The position numbers and the translations under genes are program-made. DNA of 64,000 nt from Litomosoides sigmodontis (lineage: Eukaryota > Nematoda > Chromadorea > Rhabditida > Onchocercidae): assembly GCA_963070105.1 (NCBI GenBank), contig OY718803.1:5438507-5502506 (forward strand). Direction: 5' to 3'. Below the pieces are notes generated by a model. It ran no database searches. It was not told where the DNA came from and saw nothing but the letters and a program-made list of their open reading frames with translations. Positions 24,884 to 38,390 of the stretch are shown piece after piece (positions within the stretch are counted from its first letter, which is position 1; every line of letters starts with the position of its first letter).

Positions 24884-27800
24884 TTTTCTTCCTCCTTGCT
24901 AATTTAAAGTGATCATGGCAGCTTTATTGAAGACTGAACGTATATTTTTGTTTGAATGTTCTGAAATTTGCATGATCTAGGAAAACATTGTTGGCTAACA
25001 ATGCAAACTATGTATAGGGCAAGTTCAAGGAGCAAAAGAAATTTCATAGCACTAGAAGTCAAGTGTCATATATTATTCAAAATATAAGGTAAATTTAATG
25101 GAAAATGCTAAAAGCAAATAACAGATCAATTAATTAATGTAAAGGAAGGAATAGAAATTGAATTTTCCAAAAATAAGTAATTTATTTGAAAAGTGCAGAA
25201 CAGTATAGAATGTTTAAAGGAATTAACTAAAAATCGGACGTGTAAGTTAATACGGTTGGGGCACCAATGGTACTGTACTGAAATGAAATGGAAATTTTCA
25301 AATAGAATTGAAAGGCTAGAAGTTAATGCGGAACAGTGTGGCATAGAAAGTATCAGTGGTTATCCGATGTGAATGAAAGAGAACGATTGTCTCCTCCACA
25401 CCCAACAACAAAAACACCATATTTTGAATATTTTTTTCTCACGATGGAACTAATAAGAAAGTCTTGGCAGCAACACCACATCTATCAGTGTGCAATTATG
25501 TAGCACTGAATATTGCGAAATATTTGCGAGTTGAGAAGAGCAAAGCAATACAGACAATTTTTCATTGTTAATCTAAAATGAACTGAAATTGATGTTAGGC
25601 CTTTGCCCATTTGTTATTCCAATATATTTCCTTCTTCGTACCTACCTGTCAATGTTTAAAATTAAATTTCTCTCAGTCCATTTCAAGCAAACTTTCCCAT
25701 TTACAACAAATCAAAAATGTACCTAACCCGTCCTTAATTAGCAATGTTCATTGAAAGATTATTAAAACAGTTGTAAGAGAAATAAGTGGAGTAAGCTATT
25801 ACAATGGAAATGCAACGATAATAGAAGAGAAAAAGACACGGAAGACGTGGCTAATTAGGAGGATTATCATTTTAGTTTGCTAAGAGCAAAATTATTCATT
25901 TGTCTTTGTATCGATCATTGATGAAGGCGTAGGTGAGAAATAAAAAGAAAATGGGAAGAGCGTTGTTTTATGCAAATGAAATAAGAACACTAAGTGGTCA
26001 GAAAGGTGAACTCTACTGCCTTCAACCAGCAAACTTCATTTCATTCCCAATTGACACCATGGATTTTCCGCTACTCAACCGAAGAAAGAAAAAGCCAACT
26101 TTTAGTAGCACGATCTACCTATACATATATAATATATGCATATACGTGCACACACACACACACACACACACATGCACAGGCATAGAAACACATAAAACGC
26201 CTTTATTGCTCATTAACGTTCCTATGGAAACAATGTTTTCAACAGGCAAGAACTAAGAGATGGAAATTCATATTACAGATTAAATGTTAAAATCTTATTA
26301 AGCTGTGAAAATTATTGCCCACTCACTGCAATGGGTAATCATTTCGTAGAGGTTAGCAGTATGCGCCATTTCATGGGATAGAAAGTTGATGAGAGTTTTA
26401 TGAAAGTCAAGTTTAACGAAGTATTGCTGCACTGATAGCGTAGTGATAGCAGTAGAGTTGAGCAGTAAAATTATTGATTGAACAGAACGAGTGGAATCCG
26501 AAGGCACTCATGCAAATCATTGGATATCGTAAATATTAAAAAAGAAATTTGATACTTAACATTAAAATAACAACTAAATAATTCAGATAATAAATTTCGG
26601 AGCTGAGAAGTTGACCGACTGCATCGTATGCAAATATGGTCACTTTATCTTTTCACTACTGATCCAGTAACTGTCAGATAGTTTTTACTTGATTCTGTCA
26701 ACAAACAGAAGTATGTCATTCTGTTGCCCTTATCAAAATATTACCGGTAGATTAGATGACAAATTTTCACATAAAAGAAAAAAACTTGGAAAGCGTGTCA
26801 TTCCTTGGCAAAGACGAAATGTCCACCTCCTTCTAGTAATTACAAACCATCATGCAACGCCTGTTAACGTGAAATCGCCGTGAAAGTGATTATCAATTGC
26901 TTCGCTTGATTACTTCATCACATCGATATGAACGAAACGCTACAAGTGGGAAGTTTGCTTATGTTTTTAATAAATAAGGTAAATTAAATGATATTCGTAT
27001 GAGAATAAAACCCCTGAAACTTAAATTTTATATCGAACTACCAGAACACTTTGCGCAAAAACTATTCAAAATATTTTTTGGTGAAATGTGAACTTATGCA
27101 TTGTTGATGAAAAAATAAAATTATTTGTTCCAAGTCCATTAAATTTTAAATCAAAATTAAAGTTTGATAAGAATTAGGTCAAAATCAACTATTTAAGGAT
27201 AGAGAAATAGGAAGAGGGAAAACAGTCTGACTTCCAGAAATGATAGAAAATAGACCTGTCATTGACGCAAAGGAATTTACTTTTCTCAAACCTACTGGAC
27301 GGCATTCAAATGTATTTGAAGTATTGCCAATCAAAGAATGTAATTTATTTTTAAATTAAGACAGCACTATTAAACGAAAATCAAAATAACTCATATCATC
27401 AAAAATTTCATTTCACTTTCAAAAATTCGTCAACTCCGTGCCATGCAAAACTTCTTTTTCAGTAGCATCAAGTTTGACACGATTTTTAAGAATGTCAAGT
27501 CTGCAATTGCAATGAAAATGCTTTTTCAACCTTTTCCATTAACAGTTGGCTTTAGAGAGTTATTTTTGATAGAATGGAAGACAGAAATTGAAGATTAACG
27601 CAAGCTAACATTAGCACCAGAGAATGTAAGCATAGTGATGACCATCAGTGACATTTAATCTTTCAGCATTATTTGGCAACAGATAGCAGCACCATCCTTA
27701 TCGTATCGTATGGTTTCAAATTACCGCATGCTCTCCCTCTCTCTCTGTGCAACAAGCATCAAAGAGCATTTTTCACACTCTTACCTTGCTCTTTTTCAGG

Positions 27801-28092
27801 AGGAAAAAATTTAGTTGAAAATGAATTGTTGGAATTTTTCCCACCACAACGAAAGGCCTCTTCACAGCAACACTGGGATGAGGGAATGATACGGTGGGTG
27901 GAGGCAGAGGGGAAGGAAGGATTTTGGTAGGCTCCTTTTCCTCTCACTCCCCCCCATCTTCCTCCAATTGCAACACTTCCTCGCAAGCTACCATAATACC
28001 GACGAGATTAGTTTTCACTTACAGCATGCTAACATTCACATAAACTAAACTGTTAGCAAACCATCCCCATCATTTCCACGCACACTTTCCCT
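24884..28092. other. Shared upstream region of two divergent genes
   Basis: About 3.2 kb separates the start of the DCX-PLAT gene (minus) from the start of the forkhead gene (plus). No coding exon is supported. It contains a CA tract at 26147-26177 and a pyrimidine-rich stretch before 28093. Promoters for both genes should lie here, but no specific site can be named. Confidence 0.55.
26147..26177. repeat. (CA)n microsatellite
   Basis: About 15 CA units, ending in CATGCACA, within the divergent intergenic region. Confidence 0.9.
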
Positions 28093-30113
28093 ATGGCTCA
28101 ACAACATTCACAAACTTTCCTACCAACAATGGACCTGAACCTTTTGCCCGCGACATCCCAGCAATCTTCGAGGTAAGTGCATGTAACCTAATAAAAATCT
28201 GCATATACTTACTTGCATATTGCTTCGTTCTATGTGTTATGCTGTGTGAGGTAGACCTTGCGATTATATTTGTATATGTAATTTCCAGTCAAATTATGTT
28301 TATTTCTCGATTTCTGGTAAACTGTTTTGGTATTATTCCAAAGCACTTTGCCATTTTCCCCCCTCATAAATACTCTTTCGGTCTTTCCTCTCTCTTTGCT
28401 AAAATTTCCAACTCCGAAGCAATGCAATTTTTGCCTTTTTCTAAAAAACTTGATTGTCAATTAATTGAATTAGACTATTAACTACCGGTATAACGCACGA
28501 AACTCAGATTGCAAATGCTGTGAAATTGACAGTTTGCAATTTTAATTTTTTTGATTCGAAATTCAGCCAACACTATAAGCTTTAAAGATAATGCATTTAT
28601 TAAAAAATAATGGTATATTTCACGGTATATATATAATGAAATGGTATATTTTTTCTTGCTCACAGTGACAATTTCTCATTTCAACTTCTAATAGCAAATT
28701 TGAACTGATCTTTTTCAATCCGTTAATAAACTTATTGAAGGCCAAATAAATTTAATTCAGTTAGTAAACGGTGGTAAAGAACTATAAACATTTCATAAAT
28801 ATTCATTATAAATTGTTAAGCACTTCTGCCTCATCATTTAACTTGCATCTATGAAGTTTCAGACTTGCTCCACCTAAAATTCGATTTTCTTCATAATTTA
28901 AGGCGGAAAATCTAAAATCTTTTATCACTTTGAAACTGCTCTCTAATTGTTAACTCATTACATTTGTAGCGAGCCGATCTCTAATTCACTTGGGCCGTTG
29001 CAATTTAAAAGTGAAGATGAAGATGAGAAAAGCGTCGTTTGCCGACGGCGAGGCAGTAAACGACAGGAGAAACCACCGTACTCCTATATTGCTCTTATTG
29101 CTATGGCAATACATGCAAAACCGGACCGGAAAGCGACACTTACTGAAATTTACACTTTTCTTCAAAGTAACTTCGACTTTTTCAGAGGTCTATTGCAAAT
29201 TTCTGGTCCTATTCATGCCAAATTTTTCAAAAAAAAAACAACTGTTGAGTTTATCTGATAAATCACTTTAACGTCTCAATACAATAATTTCGATCAGTTG
29301 ATGATTAGGTTAGAAAATTATAACATTTTATTTACGCTCTCAAACAATCAAACTTTTAGGAGAATATAATGGTTGGAAGAATTCTATCAGACATAACCTA
29401 TCACTCAACGAATGTTTCATAAAATTACCAAAAAGTTCCGGTGGTCGAAGTGGTAAGGGACACCACTGGACAATTGATCAAAACTGTGAATTCCTGTTTG
29501 AAGAAGGGTCGTATCGAAGACGACCACGAGGTTACAAAGCTCGTGTACGAAACTGTGACTTCACCAATGAACAGGTGTTCTATTTTTCTCAATTTCTCCC
29601 TCACAAAATGATTCCAATGCTATGCTTCCACAAACCTGAGACTCGAAGAGTTACTTGATGGCCTTGCATGTTAGTAAAGTTTTGAAAAAAATTTTCCAGT
29701 TAGAACCGATATTTGTTGAGGCCAATGCGGCGCCTGTTAATAACAACGTTGTTGCCGTTGATGGAACACATTTTGTTGCACAACAACAGAACTACCTATC
29801 TCAATATACGCCAAATCCATTCTGGCCTCATTACGAATATGCAAATCAGTGGCCAAATGGCTACGGATTGCCTTCCTCAGCGACGAGTGGCAGCTATTTT
29901 ATGTATGACAACGCACAAGCAATCACACAACAGCAGCAAACCGATGACCACAGGGGAGGTTGTCCAACGATTATGGTACCAAATGAACTATCAGGTGATC
30001 CGGACGTGTTCGTTGGCGAACAACAACATGTCGTTGATTTGCCACAATTTGGCACCTCTTCATACCTCTATAACCAATATGTAAATTTATCGTCATCAGA
30101 TCTAAACTCATAA
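28093..30113 (+). CDS. let-381: FoxF-class forkhead transcription factor
   Basis: Four exons, 28093-28172, 28970-29187, 29360-29574 and 29700-30113, give 308 aa with all phases matching. The forkhead (winged-helix) DNA-binding domain spans about residues 61-160. It opens with [15 protein letters not shown], carries the recognition helix [19 protein letters not shown] and continues GKGHHWTID. The wing-2 block [13 protein letters not shown] is typical of FoxF, pointing to the nematode LET-381 orthologue, a nuclear regulator of mesodermal cell fate in C. elegans. The domain is preceded by a short acidic stretch (SEDEDEKS) and followed by a Gln/Asn/Tyr-rich tail, likely for activation. One intron splits the domain right after FDFFRG. 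A poly(A) signal AATAAA lies at 30208-30213. Family assignment is firm; one-to-one orthology is inferred. Confidence 0.92.
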
Positions 30114-30207
30114 TTTGTTGTCCTTCGAACTGCAAGAATCGTCATTTGCTTAAGTTTAAAATCACTCACTTCTGCTTCATATTTCGCAATGCATGATCCA
30201 TTCTTCT

Positions 30208-30213
30208 AATAAA
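30208..30213 (+). terminator. Poly(A) signal of the forkhead gene
   Basis: AATAAA, 95 bases after the stop codon, is at a typical distance for a nematode 3' UTR. Confidence 0.6.
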
Positions 30214-31009
30214 CGCAGATATTCAGGGATGTTTTGCAATGTTTATTGTTTTAGTTGCGGTATCAGGAGATTTAATCATTGAGATAAAGTGAAGAAAGAA
30301 AGCATGAGGTATTTGAATGTAAAGCGCATTTTATAATGATCCTCTTGCTTATCCTAATTGAAGATTCAAATTAAACTAATAAAGGTAAGCATTAATTGAA
30401 TAGGTTTGAAATATCTCAAAAAATAGCATTAGTGCTAAATGACAACATTTTCTACCGCACGCGCATAAATGCCTCTTTCTACTCCTTGCACATTAATGGA
30501 AAAAACAAGGAGATGGATTTGAATTCAGTATTGTCAAGCCCACTATTATTGTTATCATCCTTCTTTGGTTTCGCATTTTTCCTCCTGGAAAATCGAGTTG
30601 CTTCAAATGGAAGTTGACGAGTTCCATCGTAGCACACTGAGAACAACTGGTCATCGATGATGCATTTCTGCAAGCACCGAATGACAACTAAAATAGCCTA
30701 GCACTAAAATTGTAACGTTTGAATTGGTACTTAAAGAATGTAGGAAAGCGCAGTCTTCTCAATTAGCAATTACTGTAAAGCAAGATCTTTGACACATTTA
30801 CACTGACAAGATTTTAGCACGAAGTCATATAAAACTTTTTGTAAAAGAAATGTATTTCCAAAACAAGCAGAAAAATAAAATCACTGGAATCATATCACCA
30901 TTTTAAGATAATGATTCGGGATCCGGAAAGGGCTTTAAATCTTCAGTGGTCCTTTGATTTGAGGTGTGGCTTCCACTTGCAATAAACCTTCCACCTTTTA
31001 GTTGCAAAA
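30214..31009. other. Spacer between convergent genes
   Basis: Lies between the forkhead gene and the GPCR 3' end. Short overlapping frames near 30400-30690 on both strands have no domain. An open minus frame runs from the acceptor at 31064 to about 30904, but it is out of phase with the GPCR and is not used. Confidence 0.5.
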
Positions 31010-34000
31010 TTAAAAATTGTTGATCATCAGATGAGGCTTGAAAGGAGTCAGTTGCCCATTTCTCCTAAAATTTAATTTTCTGAAACTCTGAAAAGTGAAT
31101 AATGTTATTGTCACCGAACGCCGAACTTTTTAACTACAAGACTTGTTAAAGCTAAGAGACACGTATGTGCAAGTTCTGGTTTAGAAAAGACAGTTTAATC
31201 CTAAATTCTTTGCAAATTGGCAGAAACCGGACATCGAATACATTGTCAGAGAGAAGTACTATGAAAGTAAAGGAAAATAAGATCAGATTATGGCACCACT
31301 GATAATGAGGTACTCTGTCAATGCCAGAAAGAGGTCAGAAGTCTTCACGTCAAATTTCCCCACTTCAATTCCCCAAGCATCCTACTATTGCGCAAAATTG
31401 AACATATCAACTATCCGATTTCAATTTTTGTAAGAAGATCTGCACTCTCTCTAAAATACTTCTCTACTGTTGTCGAAGCATTCATTTTGCTCCAAAATAA
31501 TCGAGTTCAGTTTTCAGCGAGTAATCTTACCTGTGTGTGGTAGAATTGGCAGCGAAGGCTGGCACTTCCTCCAATGCATCATCAATAGTGGAACATTTAG
31601 CCAACAGCAATAATTCCTTTTTAAGGTCAAACGAAAAGTAGCCATAAAGGTATGGCGAAATAGCAGAATTAAATACGGCAAAGGTGTAGAGTAATTTTCG
31701 AATAACGGCTGGTATTGGACTAGAATTTCCTTCATTTACTTACTATCTTTTCAAAAAATTCCCTAAAAAATTTCGAACCGTTCCTAATTAATTGAGAGGG
31801 TAATGTTTTTAAGAAGAAAGGAACGTTCACCTTGGTTTTATAGTGAAGTGAACTAATGAAGCAATAGTATAAGGTGTCCAACACAGGAGAAATGCAAATA
31901 CCACCACAAAGGTCATCTTCAACGTTCTACTCTTCGCACGAATATAAGTTTCACCAGAAGTTCGCAGCCTCGCTCTTGAAGTCGACTCTAAAGAGATCTA
32001 AAAAGTTACAATACATTCAGGAAAAAAGTAAAATTGATGAAAATGTCATCATGGGAAGGTACCGTAATTGCTGAGGAGATGAAGTGATGATTTAGGTTGA
32101 GCTCTTGTGATTTGTAATGAGTCGTTGATCTGAACGATTTACTTCCAGTCACTTCTATAAATTTTTCTATCCTAACAATTCACTCATTCAAACTAACCAG
32201 TTCCAAACATTTTAGCTTGGGTTTTGGAAGAGATTTTGTATAATATGAACGAATAGCAGACAACCGTTACTATGAGCGGTAGCAGTGAAACCTGAAAATA
32301 AAGTTTAGAAGCTAGTTGAAAAAGCAATTCAAATAGATTAGCCAACTAAGAACCAAAAAAGTTAAAGTGAAACTAAAGCAACAGGGTTAATATAAGTTTT
32401 ATATTTTATAAAATGCTAAATATAAAGGAAACGAAATGTTCGATATCAAGCAAATGGAAATGCGTAAATATCACTGAAAAGTTCGTTGGGAATTCAGAAA
32501 CAATCCGATTCCAATTTGAAGGGATAGGCTGATCCCATTTAGTAATAATTTAGAAGTGAATTTGGAAAGCTGATTTTAATTTATTACTTTTATTAAGCTT
32601 GTCATGTAAAACTTGGGCGACTAGGAATTCTAAGTGAAAAGGTTCGTGTTTAAGCATGATTTCTTTGCAGCAACAGTTCATATTTGTTTGCATACATAGG
32701 TTTTAATTAATTATAATTTATTGTGATTAATTATAATAGTAAGTCTAATCTGTCAAGCTAAGAACTATCAATTTCTGATGAACAATGTTCTGAAATTGAC
32801 GGAAGCGCCTAACATTTATTCGACAGCCAAAGATGAGGCGTTTCTGAATCGATTAATCGAAGAACGTTGGAGAAGCTTGTGATGAATCAAACTGATAGTA
32901 ATTAGTCTATTGATAGTAATCAGTGATAATAATCACTCTGAGTTTGAGCTAGTAGTAACTAACTGATTTTCATGTCACAGCTGAAAGTTGTTTATACACC
33001 CGTGCAAATGTTGCAGAGGCACTCATTAATTGCTATTTATTAATTGGTGGAGAATTTCAAAGCGTTTCTGAGTTTTTTAATTATAAATTTAAGAAAAGCG
33101 TATGTAAGCGAACTTGCATGAGATTAGCTACGGTATAAGCGAAAACAACGTTTTGTGATACGGCACCGACAAAATCACCTGATACACATTGTGTAAACCA
33201 TTTTGCGCATGGATGATGTGAAGTGCGGAATATGACAGACTAAAATTGAGCGAATGAAGTATTTTCTGCAGGAAAATTTTAATTCAACCAAATTTCTTTT
33301 GAGCTCGAAAATTAGGAAAAACAATTTCGTCGCTTTACAGCAATATGTGTAGGCTTCAAAAAACAATCTTGAAACTTTAAAAAAGATCAAACAATTTAGT
33401 TTGAAAAGCTTTCTTGTGTGATCGTACCGCCGGAAGGCTTATCAAAAAACTGACAATCCAAGCTATTGTTATCATCCGATGTACGAATTTTTTAGCATTT
33501 AGTGTATACAAAGGCGAAAATATTGAATAAAACCGATCAAGGCTTATGCAAATTAACGTATTTGCGGCTAAACTGCTGCCGAAGTTGTCGAAAAGTTTGC
33601 ATATTTTGCAAAGCTGAAAGATTGAAATTGACAGCTAATGATTACTTCGCAGAATTTTTGCCTTAATATTTGGTTGATTAAGGTAATTTTCAACATAATG
33701 CACCGTACTGGTAATCTCTTCGTACTGGCCGGTCAATTGAAGAAGAGCGGTACTGATGGAGAGAGCACGAATGAATGAACTCCCAATTCTAGCCTGATTT
33801 TAAAACAGAAATCAGAAACTAACAAGATCACCGCCCCACCACGCGACTGTCATGCTATGTATTACTTCCTTCGGCATATAGATTAATGTAACAATAAGGT
33901 GCGCAATATTCATGTGCAGCAACAACGTGTGTACCCGTCGAACTCTGACACGCTGATTCCTGGAATGCATTTGCGTTAAGGCTGAATGAACTCAGTCGTT

Positions 34001-34254
34001 CACACGCAGCAGGCTTAACCAGGTTGAACAGGTGGTGATGTGCTTGCCTACCTGAGCAAAATAAGAAACATTGTGCCATTGCCGACAAATGCGACGGCGA
34101 AGCAAGCGGAATAGCAGATGAATGTGAAATAATGCGTGGAAGTTAGCACTGCCCGGGGATGTGACCGGAGATCGGAGCAGTTCAGTGGCATCTTTTCCAA
34201 TTTATTCCTTCTTTCTGAAACCGTTTCTATGACGCAAACATGAACTTTTTTCAA
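31010..34254 (-). CDS. GnRH/AKH-receptor-like G protein-coupled receptor
   Basis: Eight exons in transcript order: 34254-34052, 33959-33824, 33613-33428, 33239-33114, 32291-32198, 31987-31831, 31719-31531, 31064-31010; 381 aa in phase. All seven helices are visible: TM1 YFTFICYSACFAVAFVGNGT; TM2 around TLLLHMNIAHLIVTLIYMP with the family-like VAWWGGDLLCKICK; TM3 ending SLDRFYSIFSPLY (DRF in place of DRY); TM4; an extracellular loop with HPCAKWFTQC for the TM3 disulfide; TM5 LLPLIVTVVCYSFILYKIS; TM6 with FLLCWTPY; TM7 with FNSAISPYLYGYF, where SPxxY replaces NPxxY. These traits fit the rhodopsin-class GnRH/adipokinetic hormone receptor group expanded in nematodes. The ligand is unknown. The start could instead be the ATG at 34191. 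The exon 4 donor (GTTCGC) is weak. Without the last splice the protein would stop in frame at 31527. Confidence 0.88.
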
Positions 34255-35078
34255 GATTTAATCCAAAAATTTAAATCAGAGGAGTTTATCAGAAGCCAAA
34301 GCTGCGGTTTCACTGGAAATACTCCTAAACACTTTCATTAAAAATGATCACTTTACAGCTGAAAAATTCCTCCAACTCCACAAACTTCTTGCATGAGTTA
34401 CATGAATGAGAGAAGCGAGAAGTATGAGTTACATGAAGCAATGCGCTGCAGGCAAAGTTTTCATTTCAAAAAAAGTTTCAACAGCAAGCAGAAATGAAAT
34501 GGAACGAGAGGGATGCGATTTCCATTTCTTACTCTTTATTGCGCCCATTTTCCACCCATCCATTCGGCGTTTGGTTTGATTGCAGCAGTGGTGCACCACT
34601 CTTCTTAGGAAGATCGGAATTTATTAGCATATTTCGTTTCCGAGCACAACAGCGCTGCACAACGGTATTTTATTATTTCCAACCATTTTTCACTCCCAAT
34701 TCATCGATAGCTTGTAGGGAGAGAAACTTCCGGCTAAGTTTTCTTTCCTTGCTTGGTACGAAAGTAAAACAAAAATTTCGAAATTAATTCAGGAATTTAA
34801 GGCAAACGGAAAAGTAAGGGCGCGTGGTATCTTTGCAGGATCGCCTCACACTCTATTATGGTTTCCTTACGTCCTCTTCTAAACTATCCGTCGCAGCTAT
34901 TTACCGCAAAATCCTTTCACATACTTCGATCATTTCCCCTTAAATGTCGATTAATTTCACTATTCATTACTTGAATTTGAATAAAATAGCATTAATTAAT
35001 GCACTGATGACGTGTTTAAAATGTAAGGTACAATCATATCTATGCTTTATATCGCTTATGATTCACTTGAATTATAAT
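34255..35078. other. Noncoding spacer upstream of the GPCR
   Basis: Probable promoter side of the minus-strand GPCR gene. A 97-codon plus frame at 34494-34787 has no domain or splice partner. Confidence 0.45.
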
Positions 35079-35274
35079 ATGAAGCCGTTCAAAACGTTAG
35101 TTACTTATCATGAAGATGGAGAGGGAGGAAATTCTGCGATAAACGAAATTACAGAAAAAGGTAAGCTGTTCAAGATGTTATTTAAATTAAGCGGTAAAAT
35201 TTATGAATTTTTTTTTAGAGCTTGCAGAAATTGAATTGCAAGATGAGAAGCTTGCCACATCGAAATCCAAGTAA
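35079..35274 (+). CDS. Candidate two-exon small protein or end of an undetected gene (45 aa)
   Basis: Exons 35079-35160 and 35219-35274 join in phase across a 58-bp intron with a GTAAGC donor and a T-rich TTTTTTTTAG acceptor. The product is a 45-residue, strongly charged chain (VTYHEDGEGGNSAINEITEK, then ELAEIELQDEKLATSKSK). The frame stays open upstream to about 34944, so the true start may be further 5'. The acidic, Glu-rich composition resembles a cytoplasmic tail, but no family is recognised. The splice pair and the stop just downstream favour a real terminal exon. Confidence 0.35.
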
Positions 35275-38200
35275 ACGATGAATATTCGATGATAAAACAG
35301 TTTATCATTGATGAATTGCAGTGACTCATCACACAAACGTCGCCCTCAAATGTCCCTCAAGTGTTAGAGAATTTTTTGCTCCCCAAAAAACACTTTGTAA
35401 TTAACTTTTAATTTCAACTTGACAAAAGGTTGCATTATGTTTTAGCAACTCGTATTAATGATTTCATGAACGAAGCAAACCTGTTTAAGGTAAATTGCAA
35501 GAGTTCAGGTGAAAAGACGTGGAGCAAAAGCAACACTGCCAGTTTGTTGCTTTTAAGGAATAAACGGTGTGGGAAAAATAAGATTTGAAAAATATTATAA
35601 TATTGCTATTTGTCACATCACCTTGGCTTCTTTTCTATCAAACATGGCTCCATCTCTTCGGTCGTCTCATTTCTGATTCTCGGAAACGCCGAATACGCGG
35701 CTACGATCAGATTACTGCATCGCGTCCCATCAACAAATTTATCTGAGCGCAATTTGTCACTTAAGTGAAATATGAATTGCTCGTTTTTCGACGGCACATT
35801 GCTCTTTCAACCGAACCGCTAAACAATATATTGAAGGGAATGTCGAGAGAGCCTTTCAGTAGGCATTCTTCTCTCTCTCAATATTTTACTAGCATCGATA
35901 GATCTCATTAGCAAGCATGAAAGAATAGCGAAATTCAATGGAAAATTTTGATGAAATTTCAGGATGCAACGATGTGAAAGGACACGTTGGATTGGTCATT
36001 TCAACAAGACAAATAACTCATTCAATGTAATAATTATGTATGCCTCCTCCTCAGCTAACACACAATGTGATTTCCAGCCAATAACAATGTAAATGTCTGA
36101 CTTAAATTCATTCCTATTTTTCTACTTGCATATTTCTTCGTACAACATCGACCGGAGCTTCCGCACACAATTATCGTTAGTCTGTCTTAACCAATAAAGT
36201 TTTTACAAACGAAATGTTAGATCGATTTTGGCGCTCATACGCTATTCATTGCGTTTACCAGTCGTTTCCATCAAAAGCTTACTTACGTCATTGGAGGATG
36301 CCATAATGGAAAAAGTTTTACCAAATGCTTTCGTTTTTTCCTGATTTCTTGATTGCTATTAAACATCACACTACTTCACATGGACGCACGTGAAATAATT
36401 ATCACGAAGTGATTCAGAGTAAGCCAATTTTTTTTTACGCTAGCGCTATACGTTAAGCAATTGATGTCACACGTCAGTTTCATTGATAGAATGAGAATAG
36501 AGTGGCACGAATAATTCATATCAAGTATTCATTTTCTTTTGTTCGGCAGTTACTCTCAGCATTTGATGATTGATCAAACTCCCAGTAAATAATTAGGATT
36601 AATCTAAATTACTTGCTAGTCACTTTTACATTTAAATCATCTTCTACAAAGCGTGCAAACGTCATTCACATTTACATCTTTCTCCATGGCTTCCACTAAA
36701 CTTTACTTATTTTAGATATATTTGCTTAAATTGTAAAAAGTCCTTTAATCAGCGATAATTCATAGAGTCTTGCAATAAATTATCCAAATAATATCGATCA
36801 TGGAACAGATGCTTTCATGAAGTGCAACATTCAACAGCTTCACGTGCGTGAATTTTATTGTACTTTAATTGCTTTCTTCTCAACCTCAACTTTAGCCATC
36901 CATCACTTTTGTTATCCGGTAAATGGCAATTAGAAAGTTCATTTCTTAAAAAGGTTGTTATCACGCTTGTTAAATTATTTCAACATTCCCATTTGTGTAA
37001 ACATTCTCTTTCCAAATGAATACCTTACAAACAAATTAAATTCATATCTTGCATTGCACGCGGAATTTCCAACAGTTTTTTTAAAATTTCACTTCATTTT
37101 CCATTTTTTGCTTCTCTCGAAATTACTTACATCTACCCGAACATTTCCAATTCTTTTCATTTCACTCAAATAGCACTGCTCCCGTAGAGGTGGAAGAGGC
37201 AGTGATGCAAAATAGAAAAAAAAGTGATGCACTAGTCTGTGACAATGCCCAGCATGAGACCTAATAATGAGGTAGAGCGTAACTTTCAGTAGGAAAGACT
37301 GTTGTTGGTGGTCATCGCCATTCCTTCGCAGGTCAATTCAATTATGCCAACAGCAAGTAGCAGTTGTATGCCATTAGGAGTGAACCTGCGGTCATTGAAT
37401 TCAGTGAGAATAAAAAAAGTCGAGGGCCAAAGGTTGCAGCAGGTGAGAATCAAAGCTTTTACCGCCGTACTCAATAGTTCAGGCTCTGTTGACATTCCAT
37501 GATTTATGCGCCATCATTGTGATTGTGATGATTGCTGTGAAAAGATTGAACAAAAATGATGACTCAGAGATGGTTTATTCAAATGGGTAGCACACCTTTC
37601 ATGAATTTATTCATGCAAAAACACATGCGTGCAGAAGCAAGAAACAAGGGATGACCTCTGAGCTGCAAGGTCAGCGGACTGATGAGTCATGGCTGTTGCA
37701 GGAGTAATCCATCCCTTACCTCTACGCTGATGAGTGAGGTGTGCACGGAGGTGATGGAGTTCATTTTGAGAGAAGAGCTCGAAGTACTTCGACATCGGCG
37801 AGAAGCTGAGAATCTCTCCCTCCTTTCGCTCCGAAGAAATCCATCACCGTTGAACCCTGCCTGGGCAATACTGTTCAGCCTTCTTGAAACTTCCTCAACA
37901 GACTCAATTTATGCAAACCGAAGGGTAAAAGGATGTTTGTGGTTACATTACGGGATGTCATTGAGGAAAAACAAAGTTGTGACCTACCTAAGCACTAATA
38001 AACAAATTGTGTAAACAAACTTCCACCTATTATATTGACTATTAACTCTTCTGCCCTTTTGTGTAAACACTACAGAAGTTGCATGCTGGAACGCACGTAC
38101 CTCTGTGTGCGTGTGTGTGTGTGCACGTCTGTGTAAACAGGATTACAGTTCGGCTCATACCCAGAAACTAACTGGAGAGGCTAAGCAATGCTATCAAAAA

Positions 38201-38390
38201 AAGCCTGCCCCTCGCAACATGTGCACGGCAAAAGGCAAGGAAAGCTCAACAAACGAACCATTTCAAATTAGCTAATTTCACACTATCATTTGTGACATCT
38301 GCCATTCTCCGATGCATTAAAAGTGTAGCAACGGATGAATTGGAGTGGCGGTAAGAGCAAAGCCGTCTTGCTGTGGTACTTACATAAAAG
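35275..38390. other. Noncoding spacer
   Basis: About 3.1 kb of AT-rich DNA with no supported gene. Frames at 36955-37173, 37286-37502 and 37682-38014 have no domain and mostly overlap antisense frames. A short (GT)n tract lies at 38106-38124. Confidence 0.5.

Noticed and set aside
33640..33824. Open minus frame once considered as the TM2 exon of the GPCR
   Set aside because: It lacks TM2 features; the exon at 33959-33824 has the correct TM2 and matches both phases.
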